From: Streptomyces sp. F63
GTDB lineage: Bacteria; Actinomycetota; Actinomycetes; Streptomycetales; Streptomycetaceae
Direction: 5' to 3'
Assembly (NCBI RefSeq): GCF_018070345.1
Contig: NZ_JAGPXX010000009.1
Location: 1 to 64,000, forward strand
DNA: 64,000 bases
Part shown: in pieces, positions 40,972 through 50,498 of the stretch
How the letters are laid out: every line of letters begins with the position of its first letter
Numbering within the stretch: position 1 is the stretch's first letter
Translations under genes and position numbers: made by a program
Notes under the pieces: model-generated
What the model was told of the DNA's origin: nothing
The model's input: only the letters and a program-made list of their open reading frames with translations
The model's database searches: none

Positions 40972-41466
40972 GTGGAGTTCGACGTCACCATCGAGATCCC
41001 GAAGGGTTCGCGCAACAAGTACGAGGTGGACCACGAGACGGGCCGTATCCGCCTGGACCGCCGGCTCTTCACCTCGACGAGTTACCCGGCCGACTACGGG
41101 TTCGTCGAGAACACCCTCGGCGAGGACGGCGACCCGCTGGACGCCCTGGTCATCCTGGACGAGCCGACCTTCCCCGGCTGCCTCATCAAGTGCCGCGCGA
41201 TCGGCATGTTCCGGATGACGGACGAGGCGGGCGGTGACGACAAACTGCTGTGCGTGCCGGCCTCGGACCCGCGCGTCGAGCACCTGCGCGACATCCACCA
41301 TGTCTCCGAGTTCGACCGCCTGGAGATCCAGCACTTCTTCGAGGTCTACAAGGACCTGGAGCCCGGCAAGTCGGTCGAGGGCGCCAACTGGGTGGGCCGC
41401 GCCGAGGCCGAGGCCGAGGTCGAGGCGTCCATCAAGCGCCTGGAGGCCTCCGGAGGGGCGCACTGA
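40972..41466 (+). CDS. ppa: Inorganic pyrophosphatase
   Basis: A 164-residue soluble family I pyrophosphatase. [51 protein letters not shown] (with the metal-binding D-G-D-P-L-D) and [21 protein letters not shown] are the conserved segments. The GTG at 40972 is chosen over an ATG five codons upstream because GGAGGAG lies at the right distance before it and the protein then begins at the family start. Divergent from dacB. Confidence 0.96.
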   Translation: MEFDVTIEIPKGSRNKYEVDHETGRIRLDRRLFTSTSYPADYGFVENTLGEDGDPLDALVILDEPTFPGCLIKCRAIGMFRMTDEAGGDDKLLCVPASDPRVEHLRDIHHVSEFDRLEIQHFFEVYKDLEPGKSVEGANWVGRAEAEAEVEASIKRLEASGGAH

Positions 41467-41710
41467 CGGTGATCGCGCCGGAGTGATCCGGCCACGGGCC
41501 CGCCGGCGCGGCGGCCCGGCGGGACGGCGGGACGGACGGGCGGCGCACTCCACGCGGGTGCGCCGCCCGCTCGCTGCCCGGGGCGCCCGGGCGGGTGCGA
41601 CATACCGGGCGAGCACCTCGGGAATGCGCCATGGTGGCTGGTGGCGGGCGGGGCCGGGAACGGGGGACCCGGAGGGACGGACGAGAGTTCCACGAGGAGG
41701 AACGGAGCAC

Positions 41711-43435
41711 GTGGTGGCGGACACCCAGCGGCACGGCGGTGCCCACGGGCCGGAGCGCGCGGAGGACGCCGAGGACCGCAAGCCGCAGTCCGACGAGGCG
41801 CGCAGCGCCTTCACACCACCGCTCGGCGTCCCCCTGCCGCCGCCCCCGGAGGACGAGCACCCCACCTCGGAGTTCGCCCTGCCCACCGGCCTGGCGCAGG
41901 AGTCGCCGCCCGAACCGGAGGGCTCGGCCTTCGCGCCCCCGGGCGGGCGGCAGCCCCAGACGCCGGACGGGAACGGCCGGAACCGGCCCAGCGCCTTCCC
42001 CGCCTTCACTCCCCCGCAGGGCATACCCGCCGTCCGGCTCTCCAAGGACCAGCCCTGGCAGGACCGGATGCGCACCATGCTGCGGATGCCGGTGGGGGAC
42101 CGCCCGCTGCCCGACCGGGCGGAGCGCCACGAGGACGAGTCGGGGCCCGCCGTCCCCCGGGTGCTGGACATCTCGCTGCGGATCGGGGAACTCCTGCTGG
42201 CGGGCGGCGAGGGCGCGGAGGACGTCGAGGCGGCGATGTTCGGCGTCGCCCACGCCTACGGGCTGGACCGCTGTGAGCCGACCGTCACCTTCACCCTGCT
42301 CTCCGTCACCTATCAGCCGTCGCTGGTGGACGACCCGGTCACGGCCAGCCGGACGGTGCGCCGCCGGGTCACCGACTACACGCGGCTGTCGGCCGTCTAC
42401 CGGCTGGTGGACGACATCACCACGGAGGACACGGAAATCACGCTGGAGGAGGCGTACCGGCGGCTGGCCGACATCCGGCGGAACCGCCACCCCTACCCCG
42501 GCTGGGCGCTGACCCTGGCCGCCGGACTGCTCTCGGGCTCGGCGAGCACCCTCGTCGGCGGCGGCTGGCTCGTCTTCCTGGCGGCGGCGGCCGGGGCCAT
42601 GCTCGGCGACCGGCTGGCCTGGCTGGCCTCGGGCCGCGGGCTCCCGGAGTTCTACCAGTTCGTGGCGGCCGCGATGCCGCCGGCCGCGATGGGCGTGACG
42701 CTGGTGCTGGTGCACGCGGAGGTCAAACCGTCCGCGGTGATCACGGGCGGGCTGTTCGCCCTGATCCCGGGGCGGGCGCTGGTCGCCGGGGTGCAGGACG
42801 GGCTGACCGGCTACTACATCACCGCGTCCGCCCGATTGCTGGAGGTCGCGTATCTGATCGTGGGCATCGTGACCGGGGTGCTGCTGGTGCTGGTGGTGGG
42901 CGTGGAGCTGGGCGCCGGACTGAAACCGGCCGAGTCGCTGGGCAGCGACTACCGGCCGGTGACCCAGATCGTCGCGGCGATGCTGCTGGCGCTGGCCTTC
43001 TGCATCATGCTCCAGCAGGAACGTTCCACCGTGCTGGCGGCCACCCTCAACGGCGGCATCGCCTGGACCGTCTACGGCGCGATGAACAACGTCGGCGGGA
43101 TCTCGCCGGTGGCCGCGACCGCCGTGGCGGCCGGGCTGGTCGGTCTCTTCGGACAACTGCTGTCCCGCTACCGGTACGCCTCCGCGCTGCCGTACGTCAC
43201 GGCCGCGATCGGGCCGCTGCTGCCCGGTAGCGCGACCTACTTCGGCCTGCTCGGCATCGCGCAGGGCGATCTCAACGCGGGACTCGGCTCGCTGACCAAG
43301 GCCGTGGCCCTGGCTCTGGCCATCGCCATCGGGGTGAACCTGGGGGGCGAGCTGGCCCGGCTCTTCCTCAAGCGGCCGACGGTGGAGGCCGAGACGGGCG
43401 AGCGGCGGGCGGCCAAGCGCACCCGCGGATTCTGA
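41711..43435 (+). CDS. ThrE-family threonine/serine exporter
   Basis: A 574-residue transporter in which both the ThrE N-terminal domain and the second membrane domain are fused. Residues 1-145 are Pro/Glu-rich and disordered. VLDISLRIGELLLAGGEGAEDVEAAMFGVAHAYGLDRCEPTVTFTLLSVTY is the cytoplasmic ThrE motif, followed by about ten membrane helices (for example WALTLAAGLLSGSASTLVGGGWLVFLAAAAGAMLG and MLLALAFCIMLQQERSTVLAATLNG). The family exports threonine and serine by proton antiport. Two adjacent GTG codons follow a GAGGAGGAACGGAG site; either could start. Confidence 0.9.
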   Translation: MVADTQRHGGAHGPERAEDAEDRKPQSDEARSAFTPPLGVPLPPPPEDEHPTSEFALPTGLAQESPPEPEGSAFAPPGGRQPQTPDGNGRNRPSAFPAFTPPQGIPAVRLSKDQPWQDRMRTMLRMPVGDRPLPDRAERHEDESGPAVPRVLDISLRIGELLLAGGEGAEDVEAAMFGVAHAYGLDRCEPTVTFTLLSVTYQPSLVDDPVTASRTVRRRVTDYTRLSAVYRLVDDITTEDTEITLEEAYRRLADIRRNRHPYPGWALTLAAGLLSGSASTLVGGGWLVFLAAAAGAMLGDRLAWLASGRGLPEFYQFVAAAMPPAAMGVTLVLVHAEVKPSAVITGGLFALIPGRALVAGVQDGLTGYYITASARLLEVAYLIVGIVTGVLLVLVVGVELGAGLKPAESLGSDYRPVTQIVAAMLLALAFCIMLQQERSTVLAATLNGGIAWTVYGAMNNVGGISPVAATAVAAGLVGLFGQLLSRYRYASALPYVTAAIGPLLPGSATYFGLLGIAQGDLNAGLGSLTKAVALALAIAIGVNLGGELARLFLKRPTVEAETGERRAAKRTRGF

Positions 43436-43499
43436 CCGCGGGGCCGCAGCCCGGGCGACGGCGCCGGTGCCGCCCGGCCGACCGGGCCGGGCCGGGACG

Positions 43500-43523
43500 G
43501 GACGGACGGCCGGCCGTCCGTCC
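43500..43523. terminator. 24-bp palindrome between convergent genes
   Basis: A perfect 24-bp loopless palindrome (half-site GGACGGACGGCC) lies between the stop codons of the ThrE-like gene and the DedA gene. A bidirectional terminator is the simplest reading. Confidence 0.5.
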
Positions 43524-43536
43524 GTACGGGCAGGGG

Positions 43537-44487
43537 CTACCGGCCGTACTGATCCGGCTGCCCATAGGGCTGCGGCTGCTGCCGGCCGTACTGATCCGGC
43601 CGGCCGTACGGCTGCTGCTCGCCGTAGCCCTGCTGACCGTACCGGCCGTCGTACTGCTGCTCACCGTACTGACCGGGCTGCCCGTACGGCTGCTGCTGCG
43701 GCTGCTGGCCGTACTGGCCCGGGTGACCGTACGGCTGCTGCTGCGGCTGCCCGCCGTATGCGGGGGCGGGCTGCCCCGGCTGCCCGAACGGCTCCGGGCC
43801 GTCCTGCGGCCCGGGGGCGGGGTCGGGGCGGACCGCGGCCGGCTCCTCGGGGCCTCCCGCCGCGCGGCGGGACTGGGCACGGGCCCGGAGCACCTCGATG
43901 ACGATCGGCAGCACCGAGACCAGCACGATCAGGATGAGGATCTTCTCGATGTGGGCGTGCACGAAGTCGATCTGACCGAGGAAGTAGCCGAGGACCGTCA
44001 CACCGGCGCCCCAGAGCGTGCCCCCGAGGACGTTGAAGGTGATGAACGAGCGGTAGTTCATGCGGCTCACACCGGCGACGATCGGGGTGAACGTCCGCAC
44101 GATCGGCACGAAGCGGGCCAGGACCAGCGACTTGGGGCCGTACTTCTCGAAGAAGTCGTGCGCCTTCTCGACGTTCTCCTGCTTGAAGAACCGGGAGTCG
44201 GGCCGCTTGAACAGCGCCGGCCCGACCTTGCGCCCGAAGAGGTAGCCGACCTGGTCGCCCAGGACCGCCGACACGACGACGAGTGTGCAGATCAGCCAGA
44301 GCGGGTAACTGAGCGTGTCCGTCGCCACCAGCAGACCGGTGGTGAAGAGCAGGGAGTCACCGGGCAGGAAGAAGCCGAAGAACAGGCCCGACTCGGCGAA
44401 CACGATCGCCAGCACGCCGATCAGGCCGAAGGTCTGGATCAGATAGTCCGGGTCGAGCCAGCTGGGGCCGAGCGCGAGGGTGGTCAC
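43537..44487 (-). CDS. DedA-family membrane protein with Tyr/Gln/Gly-rich tail
   Basis: A 316-residue protein. Residues 1-210 are a DedA (SNARE-associated) domain: AIVFAESGLFFGFFLPGDSLLFTTGLLVA, LGDQVGYLFGRKVGPALF and FVPIVRTFTPIVAGVSRMNYRSFITFNVLGGTLWG with the conserved arginines. DedA proteins act as lipid scramblases or support undecaprenyl-phosphate recycling and membrane energetics. The last 100 residues are a low-complexity repeat (units such as QQPYGQPGQYG) facing the cytoplasm. The GTG at 44485-44487 gives the family start. Confidence 0.9.
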   Translation of the reverse strand: MTTLALGPSWLDPDYLIQTFGLIGVLAIVFAESGLFFGFFLPGDSLLFTTGLLVATDTLSYPLWLICTLVVVSAVLGDQVGYLFGRKVGPALFKRPDSRFFKQENVEKAHDFFEKYGPKSLVLARFVPIVRTFTPIVAGVSRMNYRSFITFNVLGGTLWGAGVTVLGYFLGQIDFVHAHIEKILILIVLVSVLPIVIEVLRARAQSRRAAGGPEEPAAVRPDPAPGPQDGPEPFGQPGQPAPAYGGQPQQQPYGHPGQYGQQPQQQPYGQPGQYGEQQYDGRYGQQGYGEQQPYGRPDQYGRQQPQPYGQPDQYGR

Positions 44488-44733
44488 GGAAGTAGAGACT
44501 CCAGGTTCGGGGCGCAGGCTCAAGCGGGGCCCGGGCGCGGTTCGTGGGGCGACTGTACAGCCCTCCCAAAGCTACCAACGCCCCGGAAATGCGGGGGGTT
44601 CCGGAGCCCGTACCCGTCCGCCGCCCCGCCGTGCGGTACCGGATCGCCGGTGCGGGGCTTGCCCGTCGCCGCAGCGGGCACCCGGTGGGTCCGCCCCCTC
44701 ACCGGGGTTCGCGTCAAGGGAGGAGTCCGTTTC

Positions 44734-45360
44734 ATGACCGGCGCCGTGCGTCTGGCCGTCATCCACTACTCGTCCACCGGGACGAACACCGCCGTCGCCA
44801 AGGAGATCGCGGACGCCGCGACGAAGGCCGGAGCGGAGGTGCGGCTGCTCCGGGTGGCCGAACTCGCGCCCCGGACTGCGGTGGAGTCCAATCCGGCATG
44901 GGCGGCGAACGCCGATGCGACGGCCGGTGTCCCCGAGGCCGGCCCGGACGACATGCTCTGGGCCGATGCGGTGATCTTCGGCACTCCGACCCGCTACGGG
45001 AATGTGTCCTCACAGCTCAAGCAGTTCCTCGACAGCCTCGGCGGGCTGTGGTCCGAGGGGAAGCTGGCCGACAAGGTCTACAGCGGCTTCACCTCCTCGG
45101 CAACGCCGCACGGCGGCCAGGAGTCCACTCTGCTCGCGCTCTACACCACGATCTACCACTTCGGCGGGGTGGTGGTGGCCCCCGGCTACACCGATCCGTC
45201 GAAGTTCACCGACGGCAATCCGTACGGCACCTCGCACGTGGACGCCCAGGGGCAGAAGCCGGTGGACGAGACCACGCTGCGGGCCGCCCGGGTACAGGCC
45301 GAGCGGGTGGTGCGGTTCGCCCGGGCGCTCAAGGCCGGGGCGGCCGGGGACGGCGGATGA
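44734..45360 (+). CDS. wrbA: NAD(P)H:quinone oxidoreductase WrbA
   Basis: A 208-residue flavodoxin-like FMN enzyme that reduces quinones by two electrons. IHYSSTGTNTAVAKEIADAA is the FMN phosphate loop, IFGTPTRYGNVSSQLKQFLDSLGGLWSEGKLADKV and ATPHGGQESTLLALYTTIYHFGGVVVAPGYTDPS are WrbA hallmarks. AAGGGAGGAG precedes the ATG. It converges on a PadR regulator gene 25 bp away. Confidence 0.95.
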   Translation: MTGAVRLAVIHYSSTGTNTAVAKEIADAATKAGAEVRLLRVAELAPRTAVESNPAWAANADATAGVPEAGPDDMLWADAVIFGTPTRYGNVSSQLKQFLDSLGGLWSEGKLADKVYSGFTSSATPHGGQESTLLALYTTIYHFGGVVVAPGYTDPSKFTDGNPYGTSHVDAQGQKPVDETTLRAARVQAERVVRFARALKAGAAGDGG

Positions 45361-45385
45361 CGGACGGAACGCGGGACGGGGCCGG

Positions 45386-46120
45386 TCAGCCCTGCCTCCC
45401 GGCCCCGTCCCGTCCGGGACCGGGACCGGAACCGGAGCCGGGCTCGGACTCCGGTTCCGGTCCCGGCTCGGGCCCGGAACCAGGGGCCCGGAGGCGGCGG
45501 GCGTTCCGGTCCGCGTAGGGGTTCTCCGCGCCGTCCGGCAGGACGTCCACCGAGCGTTCGCCCTCACCGGCCATGACGTAGGCGCCGCCCTCCAGCCGGG
45601 CGATCAGCCCGCGCGTCCATTCCGCGCCGCTCTCGGCGAGATGGGTCCAGAGCCGCATGATCTCCCCGATGTGGCCCCACTCCTCGGGGGGTGCCGGCGG
45701 CAGCCACTCCCGCTCGACCTCGTCCCGCCACGCCTCCAGCGCCGCCACCCGCCGCCTCAGCAGGGAGACGGCCTCCTCGCGCGGCAGGTCGACGAGGAAG
45801 CCGACCCCCGCGGTCAGCAGATCGGTTTTCTGGTCGTGCCGGACCAGGGCCTCGCGGAGCAGCGCCAGATACTCCCGCTCCCCCTCCGGGGTCAGTTCGT
45901 ACTCGGTGCGGGGCGGGCCGCCGGCCGGGCTCGGCTCGGTGTCGTGCGCCAGCAGCAGGCCCTGCTTCGCCATCTGCTTGAGGGCGTGGTAGATCGAGCC
46001 CGGCTTGACGTTCGACCACTCGTGGGCGCCCCAGTACTCCAGGTCGCTGCGGACCTGGTAGCCGTGGGCCCGGCCGTGCTGGCGGACGGCGCCCAGCACC
46101 AGCAGTCGCGTCGCCGACAT
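45386..46120 (-). CDS. PadR-family transcriptional regulator
   Basis: A 244-residue regulator. The winged helix TRLLVLGAVRQHGRAHGYQVRSDLEYWGAHEWSNVKPGSIYHALKQMAKQGLL followed by TEYELTPEGEREYLALL is the PadR N-terminal domain; the helical C-terminal domain mediates dimerisation. A 30-residue Gly/Pro/Glu/Ser repeat tail, from repeated 6-bp DNA units, ends the protein. PadR proteins often repress neighbouring detoxification or efflux genes. The convergent wrbA is a candidate target only by position. Confidence 0.9.
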   Translation of the reverse strand: MSATRLLVLGAVRQHGRAHGYQVRSDLEYWGAHEWSNVKPGSIYHALKQMAKQGLLLAHDTEPSPAGGPPRTEYELTPEGEREYLALLREALVRHDQKTDLLTAGVGFLVDLPREEAVSLLRRRVAALEAWRDEVEREWLPPAPPEEWGHIGEIMRLWTHLAESGAEWTRGLIARLEGGAYVMAGEGERSVDVLPDGAENPYADRNARRLRAPGSGPEPGPEPESEPGSGSGPGPGRDGAGRQG

Positions 46121-46227
46121 CGGCCGTTCCCCTCCCTGCCGTCCGGTCCGTACGGCGTCACCCTAAGGGCTGTCCCGCGATTCCCGGCGGGCGCCCGGCA
46201 GCGGCACGCGGGGCTCGGGAAGGCGGG

Positions 46228-46803
46228 TCAGGCGGTGGCGCGTTTCCGGGCGCCCCGGTCCTCCTCCGCCCCGGCCGCCATGTCGACCAGTTCGAACGCC
46301 GTCCTGCCGTCCAGGGATTCACGGATGATGTCGGCGTGGCCGGCGTGCCGGGCGACCTCCTGGATGAGCGTCAGGACCAGCCAGCGCATCGACCGCTCGG
46401 CGCCGCGCGGGAACCACGGCGCTTCGGGCAGTGCGAAGGTCGCGTCGAAGTCCGGCACCGCGCGGACGAAGCGTTCGGTGCGGGCCGCGACCTCCTCCCA
46501 CTCGGCCAGCTTGCCGGCGATCGTCTCGTCACCGATCAGCTGGAAGCTCTCGTGCCAGTTGGACTCGTCGCGCTCCGCCGCGTATTTCAGGCCCCGGGCG
46601 GTGCGCACCCAGCCGTCCTCCGTCTCCACCAGGTGCTTGAGCAGTCCGGAGAGGGAGAGCGCGCCGGCGGTCGGCTTCCGCGCCGCCTGCTCCTCGGTGA
46701 GCCCGAGCAGCGAGCGCCGTACCGCACCGCGCTGCGCCTCCAGGTAGGCGAGCAGGGCGCCGCGCTCGTCACCGCGGTCCTCGGCTTCCACGAGAGTGGG
46801 CAT
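46228..46803 (-). CDS. DinB/DUF664-family protein
   Basis: A 191-residue four-helix-bundle protein. LLAYLEAQRGAVRRSLLGLTEEQAARKPTAGALSLSGLLKHLVETEDGWV carries the first metal-binding histidine, and RSMRWLVLTLIQEVARHAGHADIIRESLDG the H-x-x-x-H pair that completes the DinB metal site. Members include thiol transferases using mycothiol or bacillithiol, and many without known function. GAAAGG precedes the chosen ATG. Mycothiol dependence is plausible in an actinobacterium but not shown. Confidence 0.85.
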   Translation of the reverse strand: MPTLVEAEDRGDERGALLAYLEAQRGAVRRSLLGLTEEQAARKPTAGALSLSGLLKHLVETEDGWVRTARGLKYAAERDESNWHESFQLIGDETIAGKLAEWEEVAARTERFVRAVPDFDATFALPEAPWFPRGAERSMRWLVLTLIQEVARHAGHADIIRESLDGRTAFELVDMAAGAEEDRGARKRATA

Positions 46804-46926
46804 GGGGATGGCCTTTCTGTAGGGGTACGCGCCGGTCCGGCCGCATACGCACCGGTCGTTCGGAACATCCCTCACGCTATGAGGACTTGCGGTCAGCTCC
46901 GGTCCGCAACGCAGGGGACCGGCAAC

Positions 46927-46965
46927 GCACCGAGGCCCGGGCGGCGGGTGCCCGGGCCTCGGTGC
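46927..46965 (-). terminator. Hairpin terminator of the aldehyde dehydrogenase gene
   Basis: A perfect 16-bp stem (46927-46942 with 46950-46965) and 7-base loop lie 71 bp beyond the stop codon at 47036. Confidence 0.75.
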
Positions 46966-47035
46966 GGTGATGCGGTGGTGCGTGCGGCTGTCCGCGTGCG
47001 CCCGGCGATTCCCCCGCGCCGGGGCGTCGCCGGGG

Positions 47036-48493
47036 TCAGAAGGGGAAGACGCTCCTGCCGTGCTGGATCGAGATCCACTTGGTGGTGGTGAAGGCCTCGA
47101 TCATGGCGTCGCCGTTGAGCCGGCCGAGGCCGGAGTGCTTCTCCCCGCCGAAGGGCACGATCGGCTCGTCGTGCACCGTACTGTCGTTGACGTGCATCAT
47201 GCCCGTCTCGATCCGCTGGGCGATCCGCACACCGCGCTCGACGTCGGCCGTGTGAACGGCGCCGCTGAGCCCGTACGGGGTGTCGTTGGCGATCCGCACC
47301 GCCTCGTCCTCGTCCTCGACGGGGACGAGGACGACCACGGGTCCGAACATCTCCTGGCAGAGGGCGTCCGAGCCCTCCGGCACATCGGTGAGGACGGTGG
47401 GCGACACCAGGGTGCCGTCGCTCTCGCCGCGGACGAGGGCGGTCGCGCCGGCCTCGATGGTGCGCTCCACCAGGGCGGTGATGGCCTCGGCCTGCGCGGG
47501 GTTGATCAGCGGGCCGATCTGGGTCTCCGGGTCGGCCGGGTCGCCCACCTTGAGGGAGCGGACCTTGGCGGTGAACTTCTCGGTGAACTCGTCGAGGACG
47601 GCGCGGTGGACCAGCACACGGTTGGCGGACATGCAGACCTGTCCCTGGTGGACGAAGCGGCTGAACACCGCCGCGTCGACCGCGTAGTCGAGGTCGGCGT
47701 CCTCCAGCACGATCAGGGCGCTGTTGCCGCCGAGTTCGAGGACCGAGCGCTTGAAGTGCGAGGCGGCGACGGTGCCCACGTGGCGCCCGACCTTGTCCGA
47801 GCCGGTGAAGGAGATGACCTTGGGCACCGGGTGCTCGATGAAGGCGTCACCGATCTCGGCGATGTCGGTGATGACGACGTTCAGGACCCCGGGCGGCAGA
47901 CCGGCGTCCTCCAGGATCTTCGCGACCAGGGAACCGCCGACGATCGGGGTGTTCTGGTGCGGCTTGAGGACGACGGCGTTGCCGAGGGCGAGGGCCGGGG
48001 CGACGGACTTGAACGACAGCAGGAACGGGAAGTTGAACGGGCTGATGACGCTGACGACGCCGACCGGCGTCCGGTAGACCCGGTTCTCCTTGCCGTCGGC
48101 CGCCGCCGGGAGGATCCGCCCCTCGGGCCGGACCGCCAGCAGGATCGCCTCGCGCAGGAATTCCTTGGCGAGGTGGAGTTCGAAGGCCGCCTTGAGGCGT
48201 GTGCCGCCGAGTTCGGCGATGATCGCCTCGGTGATCTCCTCCTGGCGCTCGTCGATGAGGGTGAGCGCCCGCTCGAAGACGGCCCGGCGGGCGTAGGGAT
48301 TGGTGGCCGCCCACGCGCGCTGGGCCCGCTCGGCGGCCCGGTACGCCTCGTCGACCTCGTCGGTGGTGGCGATGGTGATGGCCGCCAGTTTGTCCCCGTT
48401 GTAGGGGTTGAAATCGATGATGTCCCACGATCCGGAGCCGGTTTTCCATTCACCGGCTATGTACTGGTGGGCCAATTCTGCGAAGTAGGACAT
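47036..48493 (-). CDS. Aldehyde dehydrogenase
   Basis: A 485-residue NAD(P)-dependent oxidoreductase. VVSVISPFNFPFLLSFKSVAPALALGNAVVLKPHQNTP lines the cofactor pocket; VISFTGSDKVGRHVG and SVLELGGNSALIVLEDADLDYAVDAAVFSRFVHQGQVCMSANRV carry the catalytic glutamate (ELGG) and cysteine (QVCMSANR). The final HSGLGRLNGDAMIEAFTTTKWISIQ is the oligomerisation region. The closest subclass by eye is benzaldehyde/vanillin-type dehydrogenase; the substrate cannot be fixed from sequence. Monocistronic with its own terminator. Confidence 0.93.
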   Translation of the reverse strand: MSYFAELAHQYIAGEWKTGSGSWDIIDFNPYNGDKLAAITIATTDEVDEAYRAAERAQRAWAATNPYARRAVFERALTLIDERQEEITEAIIAELGGTRLKAAFELHLAKEFLREAILLAVRPEGRILPAAADGKENRVYRTPVGVVSVISPFNFPFLLSFKSVAPALALGNAVVLKPHQNTPIVGGSLVAKILEDAGLPPGVLNVVITDIAEIGDAFIEHPVPKVISFTGSDKVGRHVGTVAASHFKRSVLELGGNSALIVLEDADLDYAVDAAVFSRFVHQGQVCMSANRVLVHRAVLDEFTEKFTAKVRSLKVGDPADPETQIGPLINPAQAEAITALVERTIEAGATALVRGESDGTLVSPTVLTDVPEGSDALCQEMFGPVVVLVPVEDEDEAVRIANDTPYGLSGAVHTADVERGVRIAQRIETGMMHVNDSTVHDEPIVPFGGEKHSGLGRLNGDAMIEAFTTTKWISIQHGRSVFPF

Positions 48494-48579
48494 GCCACCC
48501 CTGACGTGGAGACCGGAGCGCCGGGCGGGGCGCCCGCGGAGGGTTCGGACTCCTGACGGTTTGTCATCGTACTGATGTC

Positions 48580-49473
48580 TCAGAGGTCCCGGAGGATTTT
48601 CCCGATGAGGTCACGGCTCCCCGCCGGGTCGGGGCTGTCCGCGCGCAAGCGGTCCAGCACGCGCCGGTACTGCCGCACGTCCTCGGGCTTGTCCAGGTAG
48701 AGCGCGCTGGTGAGCTGCTCCAGATAGACGATGTCCGAGAGGTCGGACTCGGGGAAGCGCAGCAGGGTGAAGGCCCCGCTCTCACCGGCGTGGCCGCCGA
48801 ATGAGAACGGCATGACCTGGAGCGTCATCCGCGGGTGCTCGGAGAGCTCGGTGAGATGGCGGAGCTGATCGCGCATCACACCGCGGTCGCCGTACGGCCG
48901 GTGCAGCGCCGCCTCGTCCAGGATGAGGTGGAACTCCGGACCGTGCTCGGCGACGAGCAGTTTCTGCCGCTCCAGGCGCAGGGCGACGCGGCGTTCGACC
49001 TCGGACGGCGCGGCGCCGGGCTGGCCGCGGGTGACGACGGCGTGGGCGTACCCCTCCGTCTGCAGCAGGCCGGGGACGAACTGCACCTCGTAGCCGAGGA
49101 TGCCGGAGGCCGCGCCCTCCAGGCCGACATAGGTCTGGAACCAGCCCGGCAGCACATCGCTGAAGCTGTGCCACCAGCCGGCGACATTGGCCTCCCGGGC
49201 CAGGCCCAGGAGGGCGTCGCGCTCGGCCGGGTCCGTGACGCCGTAGAGCGTGAGCAGGTCCTCGACGTCCCGGGCCTTGAAACTCACCCGGCCCAGCTCC
49301 ATCCGGCTGATCTTGGACTCGGAGGCGCGGATCGAGTATCCCGCCGCCTCGCGGGTGACGCCCCTGGACTCGCGGAGCCGCCTGAGCTGTGAGCCGAGGA
49401 GGATGCGGCGCACCATCGAGCCACTGGATCCTCCCGCTCCGTCGGTTCCGCTTCCCGGCTGCCCTGTGCTCAT
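48580..49473 (-). CDS. Xre-type HTH regulator with DUF5753 domain
   Basis: A 297-residue Streptomyces-type regulator. LGSQLRRLRESRGVTREAAGYSIRASESKISRMELGRVSFKARDVEDLLTLYGV is the Xre helix-turn-helix. The rest (residues 110-297) is the DUF5753 ligand or protein-interaction domain: FQTYVGLEGAASGILGYEVQFVPGLLQTEGYA and DIVYLEQLTSALYLDKPEDVRQY. Such regulators are commonly paired with DUF397 proteins and anti-sigma-like ATPases in WhiJ-like sets. It diverges from the ATPase gene across 288 bp. Confidence 0.93.
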   Translation of the reverse strand: MSTGQPGSGTDGAGGSSGSMVRRILLGSQLRRLRESRGVTREAAGYSIRASESKISRMELGRVSFKARDVEDLLTLYGVTDPAERDALLGLAREANVAGWWHSFSDVLPGWFQTYVGLEGAASGILGYEVQFVPGLLQTEGYAHAVVTRGQPGAAPSEVERRVALRLERQKLLVAEHGPEFHLILDEAALHRPYGDRGVMRDQLRHLTELSEHPRMTLQVMPFSFGGHAGESGAFTLLRFPESDLSDIVYLEQLTSALYLDKPEDVRQYRRVLDRLRADSPDPAGSRDLIGKILRDL

Positions 49474-49761
49474 GTACCGACTACCTGTCTCCGTAGTTGA
49501 TGCACCGCGACCGTCAACAGACGAAGTCTGCCACTTCCGGGCTCCGTTGCGTGCCGGTCCGGTTACACAGATGAGATGGGGACGGGAAATCTGGTAAAGC
49601 AGCGGCCGAAGATTAACCGCCCAACTCCTGGCATACCGGGGCGATCACGTCAGCTGCACGTGCATCTGCCCTTGCATCCGGGGTGCGCATTGGGAACGAT
49701 GGACCCAAGCACCACAGCACGGCTGCCTCGACCGATTCCACTTGGGCCAGGAGTGCCTCGC
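49474..49761. other. Divergent regulatory gap between the Xre and ATPase genes
   Basis: 288 bp without a gene. It holds the TGCACGTGCA element and promoter of the ATPase gene (49655-49700) and must also hold the Xre gene promoter, which I could not pin down. Confidence 0.5.
49655..49700 (+). promoter_or_regulatory. ATPase-gene promoter with TGCACGTGCA-N8-TGCA element
   Basis: The 10-bp palindrome TGCACGTGCA (49655-49664) is followed after 8 bp by TGCATC (49673-49678), which sits at a -35 position, and after 16 bp by AACGAT (49695-49700) as -10. The start codon follows 61 bp later. The DUF397 gene has the same element in the same register. Confidence 0.6.
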
Positions 49762-50316
49762 ATGGGGACCAAAGGATCGACCATGCTCGAGCCGTTACGG
49801 CGGGAGCTTCCGCCCATCGGCTATGAGGCGGTCTCCAGCAGCGCCACCTGCTCCCTCACCCCGGACTACGCCTCGGTGAGCGGCGCACGCCGGTTCACCA
49901 CGGCCGCGCTCTCGGAGTGGAGTCTGGACGACCACGCCGACACGGTCGCGCTGGTGGTCTCGGAACTGGTCACGAACGCGCTGCGGCACGCCCTGCCGAA
50001 CGTCGTACCGGAGCCCCTGGCCGCCGCCGTCCGCCAGGACCCGGCCGCGGGGGCGTGCCGGGCGGAACCGGCCGTGCGGCTGCACCTGATGCGGTGGACC
50101 ACTCACCTGGTCTGCGCCGTACGGGATCCCAGCCGGGACAGCCCGGTCACGGGAAGGCATCTGCCGGAGGATCCGGACCGAGCGGGGGAATCCGGCCGCG
50201 GACTCCATCTCGTCGAGGCCTTCAGCGACAACTGGGGCTGGCATCCGCTCGCGGGGACGCTGCGCGGGAAGGTCGTCTGGGCGCTGTTCCGGCTGCCGGC
50301 GGTACCGGCGGGCTGA
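49762..50316 (+). CDS. HATPase_c anti-sigma-factor-like protein
   Basis: A 184-residue GHKL-type ATP-binding protein. ALVVSELVTNALRHAL is the N box and GRGLHLVEAFSDNWGWHPLAGTLRGKVVWALF the G box and end of the fold. Members are RsbW/SpoIIAB-like kinases or plain ATP-binding regulators, abundant in Streptomyces. Two ATG starts (49762 and 49783) both have ribosome sites, GGAG and AAGGA. It lies between the divergent Xre/DUF5753 gene and the convergent DUF397 gene, forming the usual three-gene set. Confidence 0.88.
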   Translation: MGTKGSTMLEPLRRELPPIGYEAVSSSATCSLTPDYASVSGARRFTTAALSEWSLDDHADTVALVVSELVTNALRHALPNVVPEPLAAAVRQDPAAGACRAEPAVRLHLMRWTTHLVCAVRDPSRDSPVTGRHLPEDPDRAGESGRGLHLVEAFSDNWGWHPLAGTLRGKVVWALFRLPAVPAG

Positions 50317-50498
50317 CGGACCCCGCTCCGACCGCCCGTGCCGACGGGCCGGCACGGAAGGCGCCGGTTCCGGACGGGTGCGTGCACGCCGGGGAACCCT
50401 GTGCGCCGGGAGCCCCCGGATCGTGGGGTGGGGTGCGGGCTCCCGGGTGGACCGGCCGGGGACGGCGACCCGGCCTGCCTGCTCGCTCTCCTCGTGAG

